Below are positions 45,976 through 58,300 of a stretch of 64,000 nt of DNA, in pieces (the stretch's first letter is position 1; the number at the start of each line of letters is the position of its first letter). A model generated the notes under the pieces. The model did not search any database. It was not told the DNA's origin and was given only the letters and a program-made list of their open reading frames with translations. The translations under genes and the position numbers were made by a program. The DNA comes from Toxotes chatareus. Lineage: Eukaryota; Chordata; Actinopteri; Toxotidae. Where the stretch lies: NCBI GenBank assembly GCA_016801885.1, contig CM028882.1:15014047-15078046 (forward strand), in the 5' to 3' direction.

Positions 45976-48340
45976 AAGTGAAGTTGAAAGGTCAGCCTTA
46001 ACTCCCAGGAAGCCCACCCAGTGAGAGGTACAGATAAGGGGGGTCAGAGAGAGTGATGGGCCCAAGGAAATAACTGAAGGAACAGAAAGGTACATGGAGG
46101 AAAGAAAGGGGAATCAAGGCAAGAGGCCAAGATGCAGTGTAGGTCAGGAAAAAAAGCTCAGGTTGAAAGCTCAGAATGAAAGGCAGGCTCTTTCGAAATG
46201 AATGCTGATTCCTTATAAAAAGAAGATGCAGATTAAAAAGGAACACATCTGGAAAGGAAAGAAAAGTAAATGATAGAAGAAGAAGGGAAGGTCTTGGTGG
46301 ATAAACATGGAGACATTAGAGAGGCTAGAAGAAGCAGATAGGTAATTGCAAGATGCATAAATGCAAGAGGGGCTCACATGTTTGATAACACCCCTGACTT
46401 GATGGGACAAGAAAATCATGTGGGAGGTTCCCCACTAGAAATGTTGGGCTTTATACTGAATGAACAAATTAGCTGTGTCCTCAGAGAATAAAGCTAGTTG
46501 GCCGCAGTTTCCTACTGGGGGCTTCCATTGTGTTGTATCATGGGGGTTGTGTGCAGTTTTTCCCAAGTTGTGTTTGGCCTAAACGCACGATGCACCCTGT
46601 TTCATTGAAGAGGCACAGGAATGCACACAGGAATGCCCCTCAGAGTGTTTGTTGACACTTGTGACTGCTCTGCTCTCAGATGTTGACAAAGACGTTTTGT
46701 TGGGGTTCACTCAGTTCACTCCCTGGAGGAACTCGGGGAGCTGTGAGGCTGTCACGTAGAATATCGCGACAGTTTAGAACTGAATGGAAACCGGGGGCCC
46801 TGATGCTCAAGGCGGCCTCGTGACCTGGGTACTTGATTTGGATACTCAAATCAATTTCTGCTGTGTTTCGTCTCCTCTCCTTTTTTTTTTGTTAAATTAC
46901 AAGCCCTTCCATCCAGCTGAATAGAGAACGATCACTGGGTGGTTTTTTTCCCTTTCCTCCCTTTCATCTCCATCTGGGGGACCATGAGATGTTCTTGTCC
47001 CCCCGCTTGTTGTGAGATGTGACAGCGGGGTCCATTCACTGAGAAATTGGCTGCAATTAGTGCAATTATGCTGATTTTCACTTGTGTCCCATGCAGAACA
47101 GAGTTTTCGCTGTGCACAGAGACACCCCCGGGAAACTGCTGCAAAACAAAAACCCATCAATCAACAAAGGCCTTGAATGAAAGGCTCAACTGCAGATAAT
47201 ACCAGGCACATTCCATAATGACAGCGTTTAGTCAGCTGTGACCTGTGTTGCGATGGGGGGCATGACATCTAGAGCTACACTGATTGAGGGGAAATATGCA
47301 GCAAAGCCAGTATGAAGGGCAGAAGGCCTAACTGGCAGTGGTGGGTGTGTAACCCAGTCATACAGTAAGGTTATCTGTGAGGTTGGTTACTGTATGACAG
47401 TATTAAACACACCTGAGTTCAACTCATATCCTGGGATATAACAGAAGGCAAAGCCACTCAATGAAATTTACCCAGTTTTTTTGCAGGCTATATTTAATTG
47501 AATCCACACAGTGAAGCAGAAATCATGGTAGTCACAATGACAAAATAAAAACTGATAAAACTGAAAGAGATTTGTATATTTTATGAAAAAAAAAGAATAA
47601 TTTCAAGCCTTTTTCCTGAATGTATAATAGTGTTTTTTATGTCTGTGACTGTTTCTCATTGGATGATGAATTAAGTGGAGGTCATAGTTTACCCAACTTT
47701 ACATTGGTATGTCTGTGTCAATATTGCCCAGGAGACTGACAAGGCTTGCATTCAACGGCGGATTTCAAGGTGTAGGACGGGGGGAGCAGTATCCAAAATG
47801 TAATGCATCCACTTGTTAACTGGTGTACTTTTCATAGAAAAATCCATGGGAAAAACACCACTGCCATTTCTGTGCTGCAGTTTGTAACAACTTTAAATAT
47901 GGGACGCACTTGCAAATATATAAACACCCCAGTCACTCACTGAAAATTTGGGTAATTGTTGATGGCCTGAAAACAGCTTTGTTGATTCAGTAAAAATATA
48001 GACTCTTATCCAGGCTACTAACATATCCATATATTTAATGATATTTACTCATTGTCTACAAACAAACCCCCTCAAAATTGAGAGATGCTATGATCATATT
48101 ATATGTTTTCAAGATTTGTTTAGGTAACTATATACATCCTTAAGCATGCAGCACAGATAAACATTTAATCATCTCAACATGTTTGATTCAAACACTTATT
48201 TGTCAAAATTATTTCTGATTAACATTGGGGCCTAAAAAGATAAATATCCTTTGGATCATGACTCCTTTATGGTCCTTGTTCTTTCTTCATCCTTGTTTGA
48301 CATCTGGGATTATGAATGATATTAGACCTGGGTTAAATGG

Positions 48341-48387
48341 GGTCAGAGCAGGGTCAGGGTTAGGGTTAAACACAGGGTCAGGGTTAT
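48341..48387 (+). repeat. Short degenerate interstitial telomere-like repeat
   Basis: GGGTCAGGGTTAGGGTTAAA followed by ACAGGGTCAGGGTTA: units of TTAGGG and its variant TCAGGG. Only about 45 bp, so it may be chance or an old repair scar. Confidence 0.5.
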
Positions 48388-48689
48388 GGCTTCTCTGTAG
48401 AAATTCACCACTCTATAGGTTCAACCATATTGTAAAGTCTGAAGTCACTTATGCCTCCTTGCTATGAAAGTAGCCACATATACATGAACATGTTAACTAA
48501 AGAATACACAGTTTGTTTTAGATCATTGCCTCTTTTGTAACTTTAGGGTAATGACAGAATAAAGAGTCATTTTTAAAATATAGTGTTACTACGATGACTC
48601 CCAGCCAGTTTGTTTTTTAGTAAATTATTCTTCATTCCCCCTGGAGAAAGCCCTTGAAGTGGCCCCCAAGTAGCTCTCTGGCCCCCATT

Positions 48690-49302
48690 TCGACCAATCC
48701 CCCCCCCCGGATCCCACCGCCTCCCTCGCCTGAGTCTGGTGAACGGCCGGTCAGAGGTGGAACCAAGCAGAGTGTCTTTAAGACCCAGCGGAGCTCGGCA
48801 GGGAAACCCCGCGGCTTTAGTTGTTTCTACTCTCCTGAGTGTCAGCTAGTTATTTGTGGGGAGGCGCTGTAGCCATTTCGCCACATGAAAGCCCGATGAG
48901 CTGAACGACCAACATCCGAGTTGTTCATGGAGAAGAGAAATCAGCTTTGAGGAGCTCCGCGCGCACACAGACGTACACGAACTCGCGCGCAAAGACGCAC
49001 GGACACGCACACTTCCTCCTCCTCCGCCGTAGAAAAAAGAGAGAGAGGAACAGAGAGAGAGGGCACACGGAACGCAAACTTCCAACTCTCCCATGTGGAA
49101 ACCAGTGGTTTGCGGATAAGGTATATTTTTTCCTCTTCAGGGCTCCGTTCCTGCCCCCCTCTCTCCCTCTCTTTCTCTCTCTCAGTGTTTTTGCCCAGAG
49201 AGTTGTGTTTCTATGAGAGTCTTGCTTGGTGAGAAGAGAAGTTTGGTTGTTTGCCTGGTCGGCTGAGGAGGAGGAGAAGAGTCGGGTTAAAAGTGGGGGA
49301 AG
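48690..49302 (+). promoter_or_regulatory. pcsk5 CpG-rich promoter and 5' leader with upstream ORFs
   Basis: Many CpG pairs from 48700 to 49060 and no obvious TATA box. Several short upstream ORFs precede the coding ATG, including one at 49213-49266 (17 codons plus stop) and shorter ones starting near 48885, 48928 and 49093. The transcription start is not known, so how many are in the mRNA is uncertain. Confidence 0.55.
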
Positions 49303-52300
49303 ATGGTCCGCAACGCCGCTTGGAGAAGAAGCTTGCTGTGCGTCCTGGTGCTCAGTCTCGGCTTGGCGTCCCCGCCGTGCAAAGCTCGGATTTACACCAA
49401 CCACTGGGCAGTCAGGATAGCCGGGGGACCCGAGGTGGCCGAGCGGATAGCGGAAAAATATGGCTATAGGAATATGGGACAGGTAGGTCGCCCATTGCTC
49501 CATTTAAAGTTACCTCTTATTTCTTATCTATCTTTATCTTTGTGTGTTTTTTTTGTTTGTTTGTTTGTTTTGTTTTTGTCAACTCTTAAAAGTGGGGCAT
49601 ACCACGATGGTCATTATTCACTTACCCGCAGACAAACGCTACAGGGTCAAACGTCAAAGGTCCGAGGTCCAACCCTGAGCCATGAACCTTGTCTGTGATT
49701 CTCTAACACAGTCGCCTCTTTCTGTAGCTGACTCTCACGCAAGGAGAGAGAAGCTGCAGGGAACAAAGGGGAAAAAAGACCCAAGAGCAGGATGGTACAA
49801 CAGGTGCCTCCTCGCTGTGTTTCCCCGTATCATGTTCAGTTTGCGGGCTGGAGCCACAGGGAGCTCACCATCAGCCTCAGCCGCAGCCACAGCAGTCTCA
49901 TGTGCATGGTTCTTCTAACACACAAGTGAGACAGCTAGTGCTGTTTGGTTTATGGTCTTGGGACTGACATCAAAAGGTTCACAGTCAAACAGATAGTCAA
50001 TGCTTTAGCATTGTATTGTATTTGTGCCATAAATATAAAATGATTTGACCTCCCCTCCCCTGACTGGCCCCGTTTTGCTTGGCAACATTAACTTTTTATT
50101 GTAAACTGAGTATGGACTAAGTCAATAACTAGGCCCTGCAGAGTCAGCTGTTAGGAAACAGCACTGTTGAGCTCTGTTGACTCCTGGGATTAATTCTTTA
50201 GTAGAGACTCCCATACTTTTTGTCAGTGGTCACAAATTGATGGGGTTAAGCTGTTTTTCTTCTGCGTTTCTTAGTGATGATGAGACACCACTACAAGAGA
50301 AATAGTTTAACTGCGAAGGTCATATTTCCCTAGAAATATCTGGGAGATTATTTTACAGCTTGCATTTTAAAGAAATCACCAAGCACATGCGTTCTTCTAC
50401 GTCATAAGGTCTTTTAATATTCATTACATTTGACACTTAAGGACAAATGCAGGGACCAGTGATAAGCAAAATCTAAAATAACCCAACCACAGCTGTAAAA
50501 AAATGTAGAGAAAGGGGAATCACTGAGATTTTTCAATCTCTCTTTGTATAATGTCATTTGATTAATCAACAGAAATCTACACAGGCTGAGAAGGAGGAGT
50601 GTATCTGGTCACTATGAAATGTGTTTTGACAGAGTTTAAAGAGAAATCCTGTGTTCTTTGTGGATGAAAGAAATACGCCACACAAACGCGGACCCCACAC
50701 ACACACATACACTCCGGAGTATCGCGTCAGAAATACACGGGTAGCTCAAGCCTGCACTTGCCAGTGCTCGACATGAAGACAGCGTGGAACAGAGGGGGGC
50801 ATTCTGACAGGTTGTTGTGGGGTAGCCTAGTCAACAGCTATTGAACCCCACCCCACTACCCCCTTCCCCGCCTTATCCAGCCCGCCCACCCACTATACTC
50901 CCCAGAGAGCAGGCCTTAATGGCCTCGTTTATCCCCTCTCTTTGACAGGAACTAATGTGTGGAGTCCTCCCCCCCTTTCCATAGGAATTCCCCTGTGGAG
51001 TGTAGTGTCGCCACCAACCCCCACCATTCGCCCTAATTTCCATCTCAATATGGAGTGTTCATTGGACTTTGACACCTCATAGACAAGAGTTTTACTTCAC
51101 TTCCTGGTTTTGGGGTCAGCTGAAAGCCGCTCCCATGGGAGCGATAACAGCACACTCTGGTTTCCTAATGTGAACTTTGACATCCCCATCATCAACCCCC
51201 TCCCTCTTATATCGGTAAGCTCTGATGTATATGGAGAATGAAATTACATGTATTAAGTGAGATCACTTGCTGCAGTTTTCTTTCAAGTTAGGTTTTAGAT
51301 TGCAAAGAGATGCACAAGTGTTTTTTTTTTTTCAATTTAATTAAACATGCTTGTACTATTCACAAGGATCAGACTCACCGCGAAGTGAGGAGAGATTTTA
51401 AGTTGTGAAGGGAAGCAAAGTAGTTGAAGAGAGAAAAGGGGGATGGGTAGGGAAAACGTGACAGAAGGACAAAATAGTCTTCTTGACAGGGGTGGAAAGA
51501 AGAGAAGAGACAAAGATAACCACACACTGAGAGATGGAAGGAGGAGGGAGTGAAAGAAGGGACGATAGATGGACGGATGGATGAAAAGACTTGGCATGGA
51601 GTGAGAGAGCACCTCGTTGGGGAATTCTGGGTAATCCTCTTAACCATGGAGCCCCCTTCCCAGACTAAGATACTGGCCCAAATTGAGTCTAAATCAGCTG
51701 ACAAGGCCCCAGACGTGGATATCTGTTCAAACTGGTGTTTTGAAGAGATGGGAGAGGACTTGGAGCCATTGAGAGGGAGCATGATGACCTGAAGCCAGAC
51801 ATGGACAAGAGGAGGTTGCATCAGTTACAAGTTATGAGATTATTTTTACAGGTTGTACTGATACTACATCAGTTTTTGCAGGCATCAGGCCAATAGGGTG
51901 TTGTTATTGGACAGTTTGCTATGCAAAAGTACAGTGTCAAGAGTAACATTTATCTGTGTTTCCACATCTCACCCATACTGACCATCTTTGTCCAAGCTTA
52001 TCATCCAGTGTCTGCGATGACCCCTAATCAATAATTTACTTCTTATGCTTTTTTGGTTTGTTGATTAAACCTTGGACAGAGTTGAGGATTTTAATTCTTA
52101 TTCTGGGCCAGCTGGGGTAAGGGTTATGGGGTCAGAAGGAAGGGGATGAAAATTAGTGGAGACTATTCTGTGGTGTGACACTGCTGAAGATTGTAGAGCA
52201 GAATAAACAAAATCTCACTAACAGATTGTTTGTATCGGTCTACATTTATATGCAACTACAAATAAGGAAAATAAATATTTTATCAGTATTGTCCTTGAAG

Positions 52301-55300
52301 ACACATAAGATAAGACTGCTCACAGTCACACGAGTTCAGGCAAAAGTTGAACTTGTATTTTGGTAGTGTGACATACTGCCAAAATAATTTTCATAGGAAA
52401 ATTGTATCATCTTTGGGTTATCCTGGTAGGATTCTATATCGAGTGACGTGGAATTTTAATACATCCAGTGGAAAAAAAAAACAAAAAACACCTGTGAAGC
52501 AAGACATTGTGAATCACTGAAGTGCAAGTGGGTTCGCTTCATCAAATTTGTTACAACATAATTCCCAGCAACCAAAGGTTATGCTGAAGCCATGATTCAC
52601 TATATGGGTTATTGCATCAGAATTAAAGTTCAGTTGATTATAGAACTCTTACATGTCCATCTAAACACACGTTGTCATAACTACAGCAGCAACAACTCAA
52701 GCCCTATTTGTAGACTCAGGTTGGGGATGAAAATGAGGATGCACAGTGACTGTGAGATGTAGTGCAATCTGAAGCTATGATAAAGGTTGTGAATGTGAAA
52801 GTGTCACACTGAAATTGGAATGAATGGGTAATTTAAAAAAAAAAAAAAAATGTAAACCCAGTTCAGAGAAGTGCAGCAGTAGGTTAGACCTGGACTTCTT
52901 GTTGTTTTCGTTAATTCTGTGTGTAGAGATTTTCCAGCAGCTCCCTATTTGCAAACACTCCTAGAGGGAAGGGTGGTCTGCTAATGGCAGCACAGATGTT
53001 GGGTAGATTAAATAGACAGCGGAAGCATGATTTGTTGAGACCTGTTTACACTATGAAAAAAACATCCATAGTGGTAGCCGCTTGTTATGGAAGCACATTT
53101 TGTTAATATATTGAATGCTGTATGATCTGATTACCCAGGACCTCTGATATGTGCAGCATTTTAGCTTTTAGCTAAGGTTTGATTTTTGCTGAAAGGTGCT
53201 CCAGCTAGGCCTATTGGTACTTGGTCGTTTCTCATTTTATCAGTCTGTAAGTTGAAGAATGTGTGTATGTGTAATTGTATGTGCATGAGCACTGAGCTGA
53301 AAGCTGATCTAATGGGCTCTGTGGCAGCGGAGCTCAGCAATGGATCAGTGACACGCCACAGGACCCCTGGCAGCCATGACAGTTTGATCATCTGAGAGAT
53401 TGTATGGTCTTTATCAATTATTAAAACTAATCACCGTCCAGCAGCTTGCCGTCTGTCTGTCACTGTCTGTCTGTGGATCTTCTGGCCTCCTCAGCTCTCT
53501 GTCATTCAAAGTCTTTGTCAGTTTGTGTGCGTCTGTACATTTGTCTGACGTTCAAGTCTGTGTCTCTTTTTGTCTTTTTTTCTTCGCCTGTTTTTATTTA
53601 ACTTGTCTGCACTTTTAGTCCATATCCTATTGTATTTTCTCTGACACGTTTTAAGAGCTCAGCAAAACTTTATGAATTATACATTGAAAAAACTCAAACA
53701 TTAGCGCAACAGCATAGAAGAAACTGCCACTTTAAGAGAAGCAACCTCTTTAAAAATATGTGTAATATACTTTTTGAATACTTTTGCTCTGGTGGTTGTT
53801 GCTCTCAGCAGTTTGCCTTATTCATTAATGACTGAATAAAACTCTGCTGTCATGTGTTTGTATGATGTGACTACAGTACGTGTGCCTGATATCTGTTCCA
53901 GCTGTGGAATGTAAGCATTTCTACGAGAATATCAATGCCAGAGCAATTACTACTGATTGTTTTTAGGACATTGGTGCAGAAAAATAATCCTATTTTAATA
54001 GTCACAGTAATGATACATGGTGTAGTTGTAGAGAGGGTCGTGGAATGAATAGATACACGTTTCTTACATCTATATTTGTGTTTTGCAGATTGGAGATCTC
54101 AAAGACCATTATCACTTCTTCCATAGTCGAACCATCAAGCGTTCGACTTTGTCTAGCCGTGGACGCCATAGTTTCATCTCCATGGAGCCCAAGGTAAGAC
54201 AGTTGTGCTGTTTTGTGAATTACAGGTTTAGAATTGAAGTAGTCTCTTGTGCAATTAGATGATGCTGGATCAGGTCTGAACAATCAGGTCACTAATGTAT
54301 ACAACCCAGAAGCCTGGACAAATTGTGAAGTAAACTTTACACACCAACTCAGATGATTATTGCAGGGACACAAGGGTTTATGGTTTATGAGGACAGGAAC
54401 TATTACACTGGAGGAAAATCCCAGTTTTCGTGACATCTCACGCTGTACTGATCACAGTCCTGACAGATGAAGTGTGATAAATGAGGCGTGTTCTGCAACT
54501 TTCGGTGTGGTGGATAGGTTTAGAAAACATTTTATAAATATAACTTATTTTTAACTTTGAAATAATAAAGGAGAAAAGTCAAAAGCCCTGCCAACCGATT
54601 TTAAATGCTAGATTCATTACACCCCACAATTAGAAAGAGTAGCATAAAACAAACAAAATACTGTTGAATTTGCCTTTTTTTTCCCTTTTGCTGGTTTGAG
54701 CTTGCACCATGCTCACTTTTAAGGGGATATCCATCAGTTCTAGTCAGGGGGTGTAATTGAAAACTATTTTATTAAAGTAAGTATGGATATTAACACATTC
54801 ATTTTATTTTCTAACTCACCACATTTATGTGAAATATATGCAGAAACTATATATCCAGCCTGCAGGCTGCAGAATAAATTAACACAGTGGGACTTCCTGA
54901 CTACTTCTAGCCAATCACAAAGTTTGAGGGTACTTAAGGCCACATGGTAGACAGGAGGGTGTCTACCATGGATCCATTAAATCAAAATTCAAGGAAATCC
55001 TAGAGTTTCCATTCTAAGTATGTGGCTCACAGAAACGTCCTGTTCCAGTAACACAAGTTTACTGAAAGCCTGTGTCTGTTACTGGAGCAGCTGATTTCCT
55101 GAAACTAGGCTGCTACATGGCAGATTAACATGATCTTAACCAGAGCTACCAGGCTGTGTTTCAGACTTGAACTGTCAACCAGTGGGCAGAACTGGTGCCA
55201 CAACCTTCCAACTAGAATGAAATTTTGCCTTTTTATTCTACGGCCGCAAGTTGGAATAGAAGAAAAAACATTTATTTAACATAACTTGACATTGTTTCTA

Positions 55301-58300
55301 CTTCACCAAGGTTATGATTGCCTTGTTAAACATAAAATAAAGGCTTGAAAAGCATCTTAGTCAACCAAACAATGTTTCTTTTATTTGTGGTTTGGCTGAA
55401 CCGGCCCTTCAAGCATGAGTGTGACCTAAGGTAAACCCTTACTCTTGCCCTGTCGGTGCTCCTCTCATCACAGCACCAGGTCATCAAACCCTGGTTGCAT
55501 TATTAACGAAGTCTGAACCTCAGACCACTCGGAACTTCATCAAAGTACACAGGACGATCTGCTAAATCAAACAGGATTAGGACTCGAGCCTGTGAAAACA
55601 AGAAAAAACTCTCCAGATCCGTTGCAGTGAAACTTGGAGTATCCCATTTATGTGAGTTTTAAAAAATACTGACTTTATGGAGAGTCAGGATTTTCATCCA
55701 GCAGCAGTGGCTTTGTGTATGTGTGTTGAACATTGGATTCAAGCACATGTACGGTTCTCAGTATCCGTGCACGTACCTGAATGCATGCTGACTTCTGAGG
55801 AATGATAATGATATATCAGTGTAATTATATAAAGAAAAGGATGAAATGGGAAGAAGAGAACAGAGTGAGCAAAACAGAAAGAAAAGAAAAGACAGTGCCT
55901 GACACCTTCTGGTATGCACTCACCTTGTTGTCCTTCAGATCATTGTTCTTTTCAGTTTTCTTGCCTTTCTATGCTTTTTTTCTTTGCTTCACTCAGCTTG
56001 TCTTATCCACCTGCTGTCCTTACCTGTCATCCCTTTCTTTCCTCTTCCTCTGACTCCCTCTCCTCCTTCCTCCTTTTCCCACTGTTGCTTTCAGCGCACT
56101 CATCTCCCTCCCTCTGTCTTTGGTTCTCTCGGGCCTGACACTGTGCCATGGTGGTGGAAGGTTTGTGTCCTGATGCCAGCTGGCTGAGAGACTGAGATTT
56201 TAAAAGACTAGATCAGAGAGGAGAGGTTAAATGAGAGAAAAGGGAAAAGGAGCTATTACAACAGAAGGAGAGTGAAGAGGAGCTGGGGAGAGAAGGGAAG
56301 AGGGAAAAGATGGATTAGAGAAACCAAATAAAGGAAGAGCGGAGTGGAGAGGAATGGAGCTGTCAGTGTTTTCCGCTGAGTCGCTATCCTCTCAGTGTAA
56401 TCTGCGGAGCTATCTGTGGGTCTGGGATCAACACGACGGCTAGTTTGGCACCTGCACAGTCTGGCATACTGCTAATGATGTTTTGCAATCAGGTTTTGTA
56501 ATAATGACAGCCGTGTGTGTTTGTGTGTGAGTGAGTCAGATGGGTGTAGCGGTGCCATGAAAGGCGCACCCTGCCATCCACAGTACTCATTGGCACGCAT
56601 GTTACCATGGTGATGCAGCACAGCACAGATTACCACTTTATGGCATCCGCCTAACTGCAGTGTCACTTGCCTCTTAGGTCAAATACCAGTTATTTTTCCA
56701 GACTGGTGAAAGACTCTGTCAAGGCCATTGGTCTGGACAGAGTGTGTGTCTCCACCTTGATAGCTAACTGTTCTTTTTTTAAAGACTTTTTCAAAGATTA
56801 AATATAAAATATTTTAGCCTGTAAAACTAACTTTGTAGTATGAAGTTAGTTATACCTAATAATGATTAAGTTTTAATTTCTCATGTTGTTAATGAGGAGA
56901 TCTTCTCTTTGTTTCTTAAGCAGCGCTCAGCTTGCACCTTGCTCCGCTATGCTGATGTACACCCATGACTCATTCATACTGGAAGTTCCAAGAGAGTTTG
57001 AACAGCCACAGACTTTTTTTTTTTTGTTGTAGCTCTGCACTGTTATTAGTTTTTGGTGTGACATGAGTTCAAGTATACTCAGTCTGCTTTGTTTGAAATC
57101 TATTTCCAGCCATTTCAAGTTTACTGTAAACAACAATTAGAGTACTATGGTGGTTGTTCCTCCTTTTATAATGTTCTTTTGAAGTCTGTGCAGAGATTAG
57201 TTGAGAGAAACAACTGCTGTCCTCCGCCGCCGTTGGTCTTCAGTGTTCTGTTGCAGGAGCAATATGTTTCCAGTCACTTAGTGAGACTCTTGTTTACTTG
57301 AATTCAATTTATCTACACATGTGCAGGGAAACTGAGAGCCAGGTGTGGTCTGCAGCTGGATCCTCGCCGGGATACTCTGAAATGCAGAATGGCTGTGACG
57401 ACAAAATGAAATTTCAGTGTTTTGTGATATTTATGAGTTGCAGGCTTCTAGAAATCATGCCGCATAAGGAAAATATTTTACCACATAGTAAAACTACCCG
57501 GGGTGGAGGGGGGGTGAGCTTAAATCCAATTATTAGACAGTTAAAACACTTGAAGTCTGCTCAGTATTTGTCCACTATAGCTCATAGAATTTTTTTCATG
57601 CCAACTGCCTTTAGAGCTCAGTGTATACATGAACATGTGTGGAGGACAAGGACACTCACAGCATCAAGGAGACAACACAGATGGAGCTTGTGTTCCTGTC
57701 AGGACCTTAGGAGTAATAGGCATACTCGCAGGTATTATGAGGCTCCACATAGTCCCAGGTTCAGATTTCTATGAAGTCAGGATGCTTGTGGGATATTCTG
57801 CCATAGGCAGCGTCGACGCCCTGAGTCGAGCACCTACAGCTGGCCAGCATAGCACCCGTCTGTGAAAATATGCGCGACTGTGTGCTGTGTTTGGGCTGAG
57901 GCTCTGAATTGCACTTAAAGAGAGCAGAAGAACTGGCTTCTTGTGTTAGTCCAAAGGTTGTTATGGGTGTTCTGCTACACTAGCCTTTGACCTTTTTTTT
58001 AAAAAACACCCAGTGTTCAGTTCTTTTGCCTGCAAACTCAAACGCCGTCTCAAAAACAGCAGTGAAAGTGGATCAATTTGTTCCCTTTTGTTCTATTGAA
58101 GTGAACTCTTCCCCAGTTTTCCCTGGTTACTGACCCAGCCAGCAAGAGCCACCTGCAAACCCTTACACATTGAGCGAATGAGAGAGAGAGGGAGAGAGAG
58201 GGGGAGGGAGGAAAGGGGTTGGAGTGGGAACGCGAGAGAAAGACAGGCAATCTCAGATAGAAATGGGCATCTGTGGAGAAGATCTGAAATTCAGCGAGAA

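Larger units (their letters stand above)
43261..48690. other. Gene-free region between ubap2 and pcsk5
   Basis: No frame here looks like a gene. It holds arm B of the inverted repeat (44093-44159), a G-rich patch (44687-44710), a perfect DR1 nuclear-receptor site (45963-45975), a TATATAA-containing purine-rich stretch near 45811-45910, and a short telomere-like repeat (about 48341-48387). Long-range enhancers of pcsk5 could lie here, but conservation cannot be judged from one sequence. Confidence 0.5.

Noticed and set aside
48925..49503. 192-codon minus-strand frame over the pcsk5 first exon
   Set aside because: Antisense of a CpG-rich exon with many charged and serine codons; the plus strand is clearly PCSK5.
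57298..57865. Two open frames of 158 and 78 codons in pcsk5 intron 2
   Set aside because: No domain, low-information sequence and no splice-site support; likely chance.
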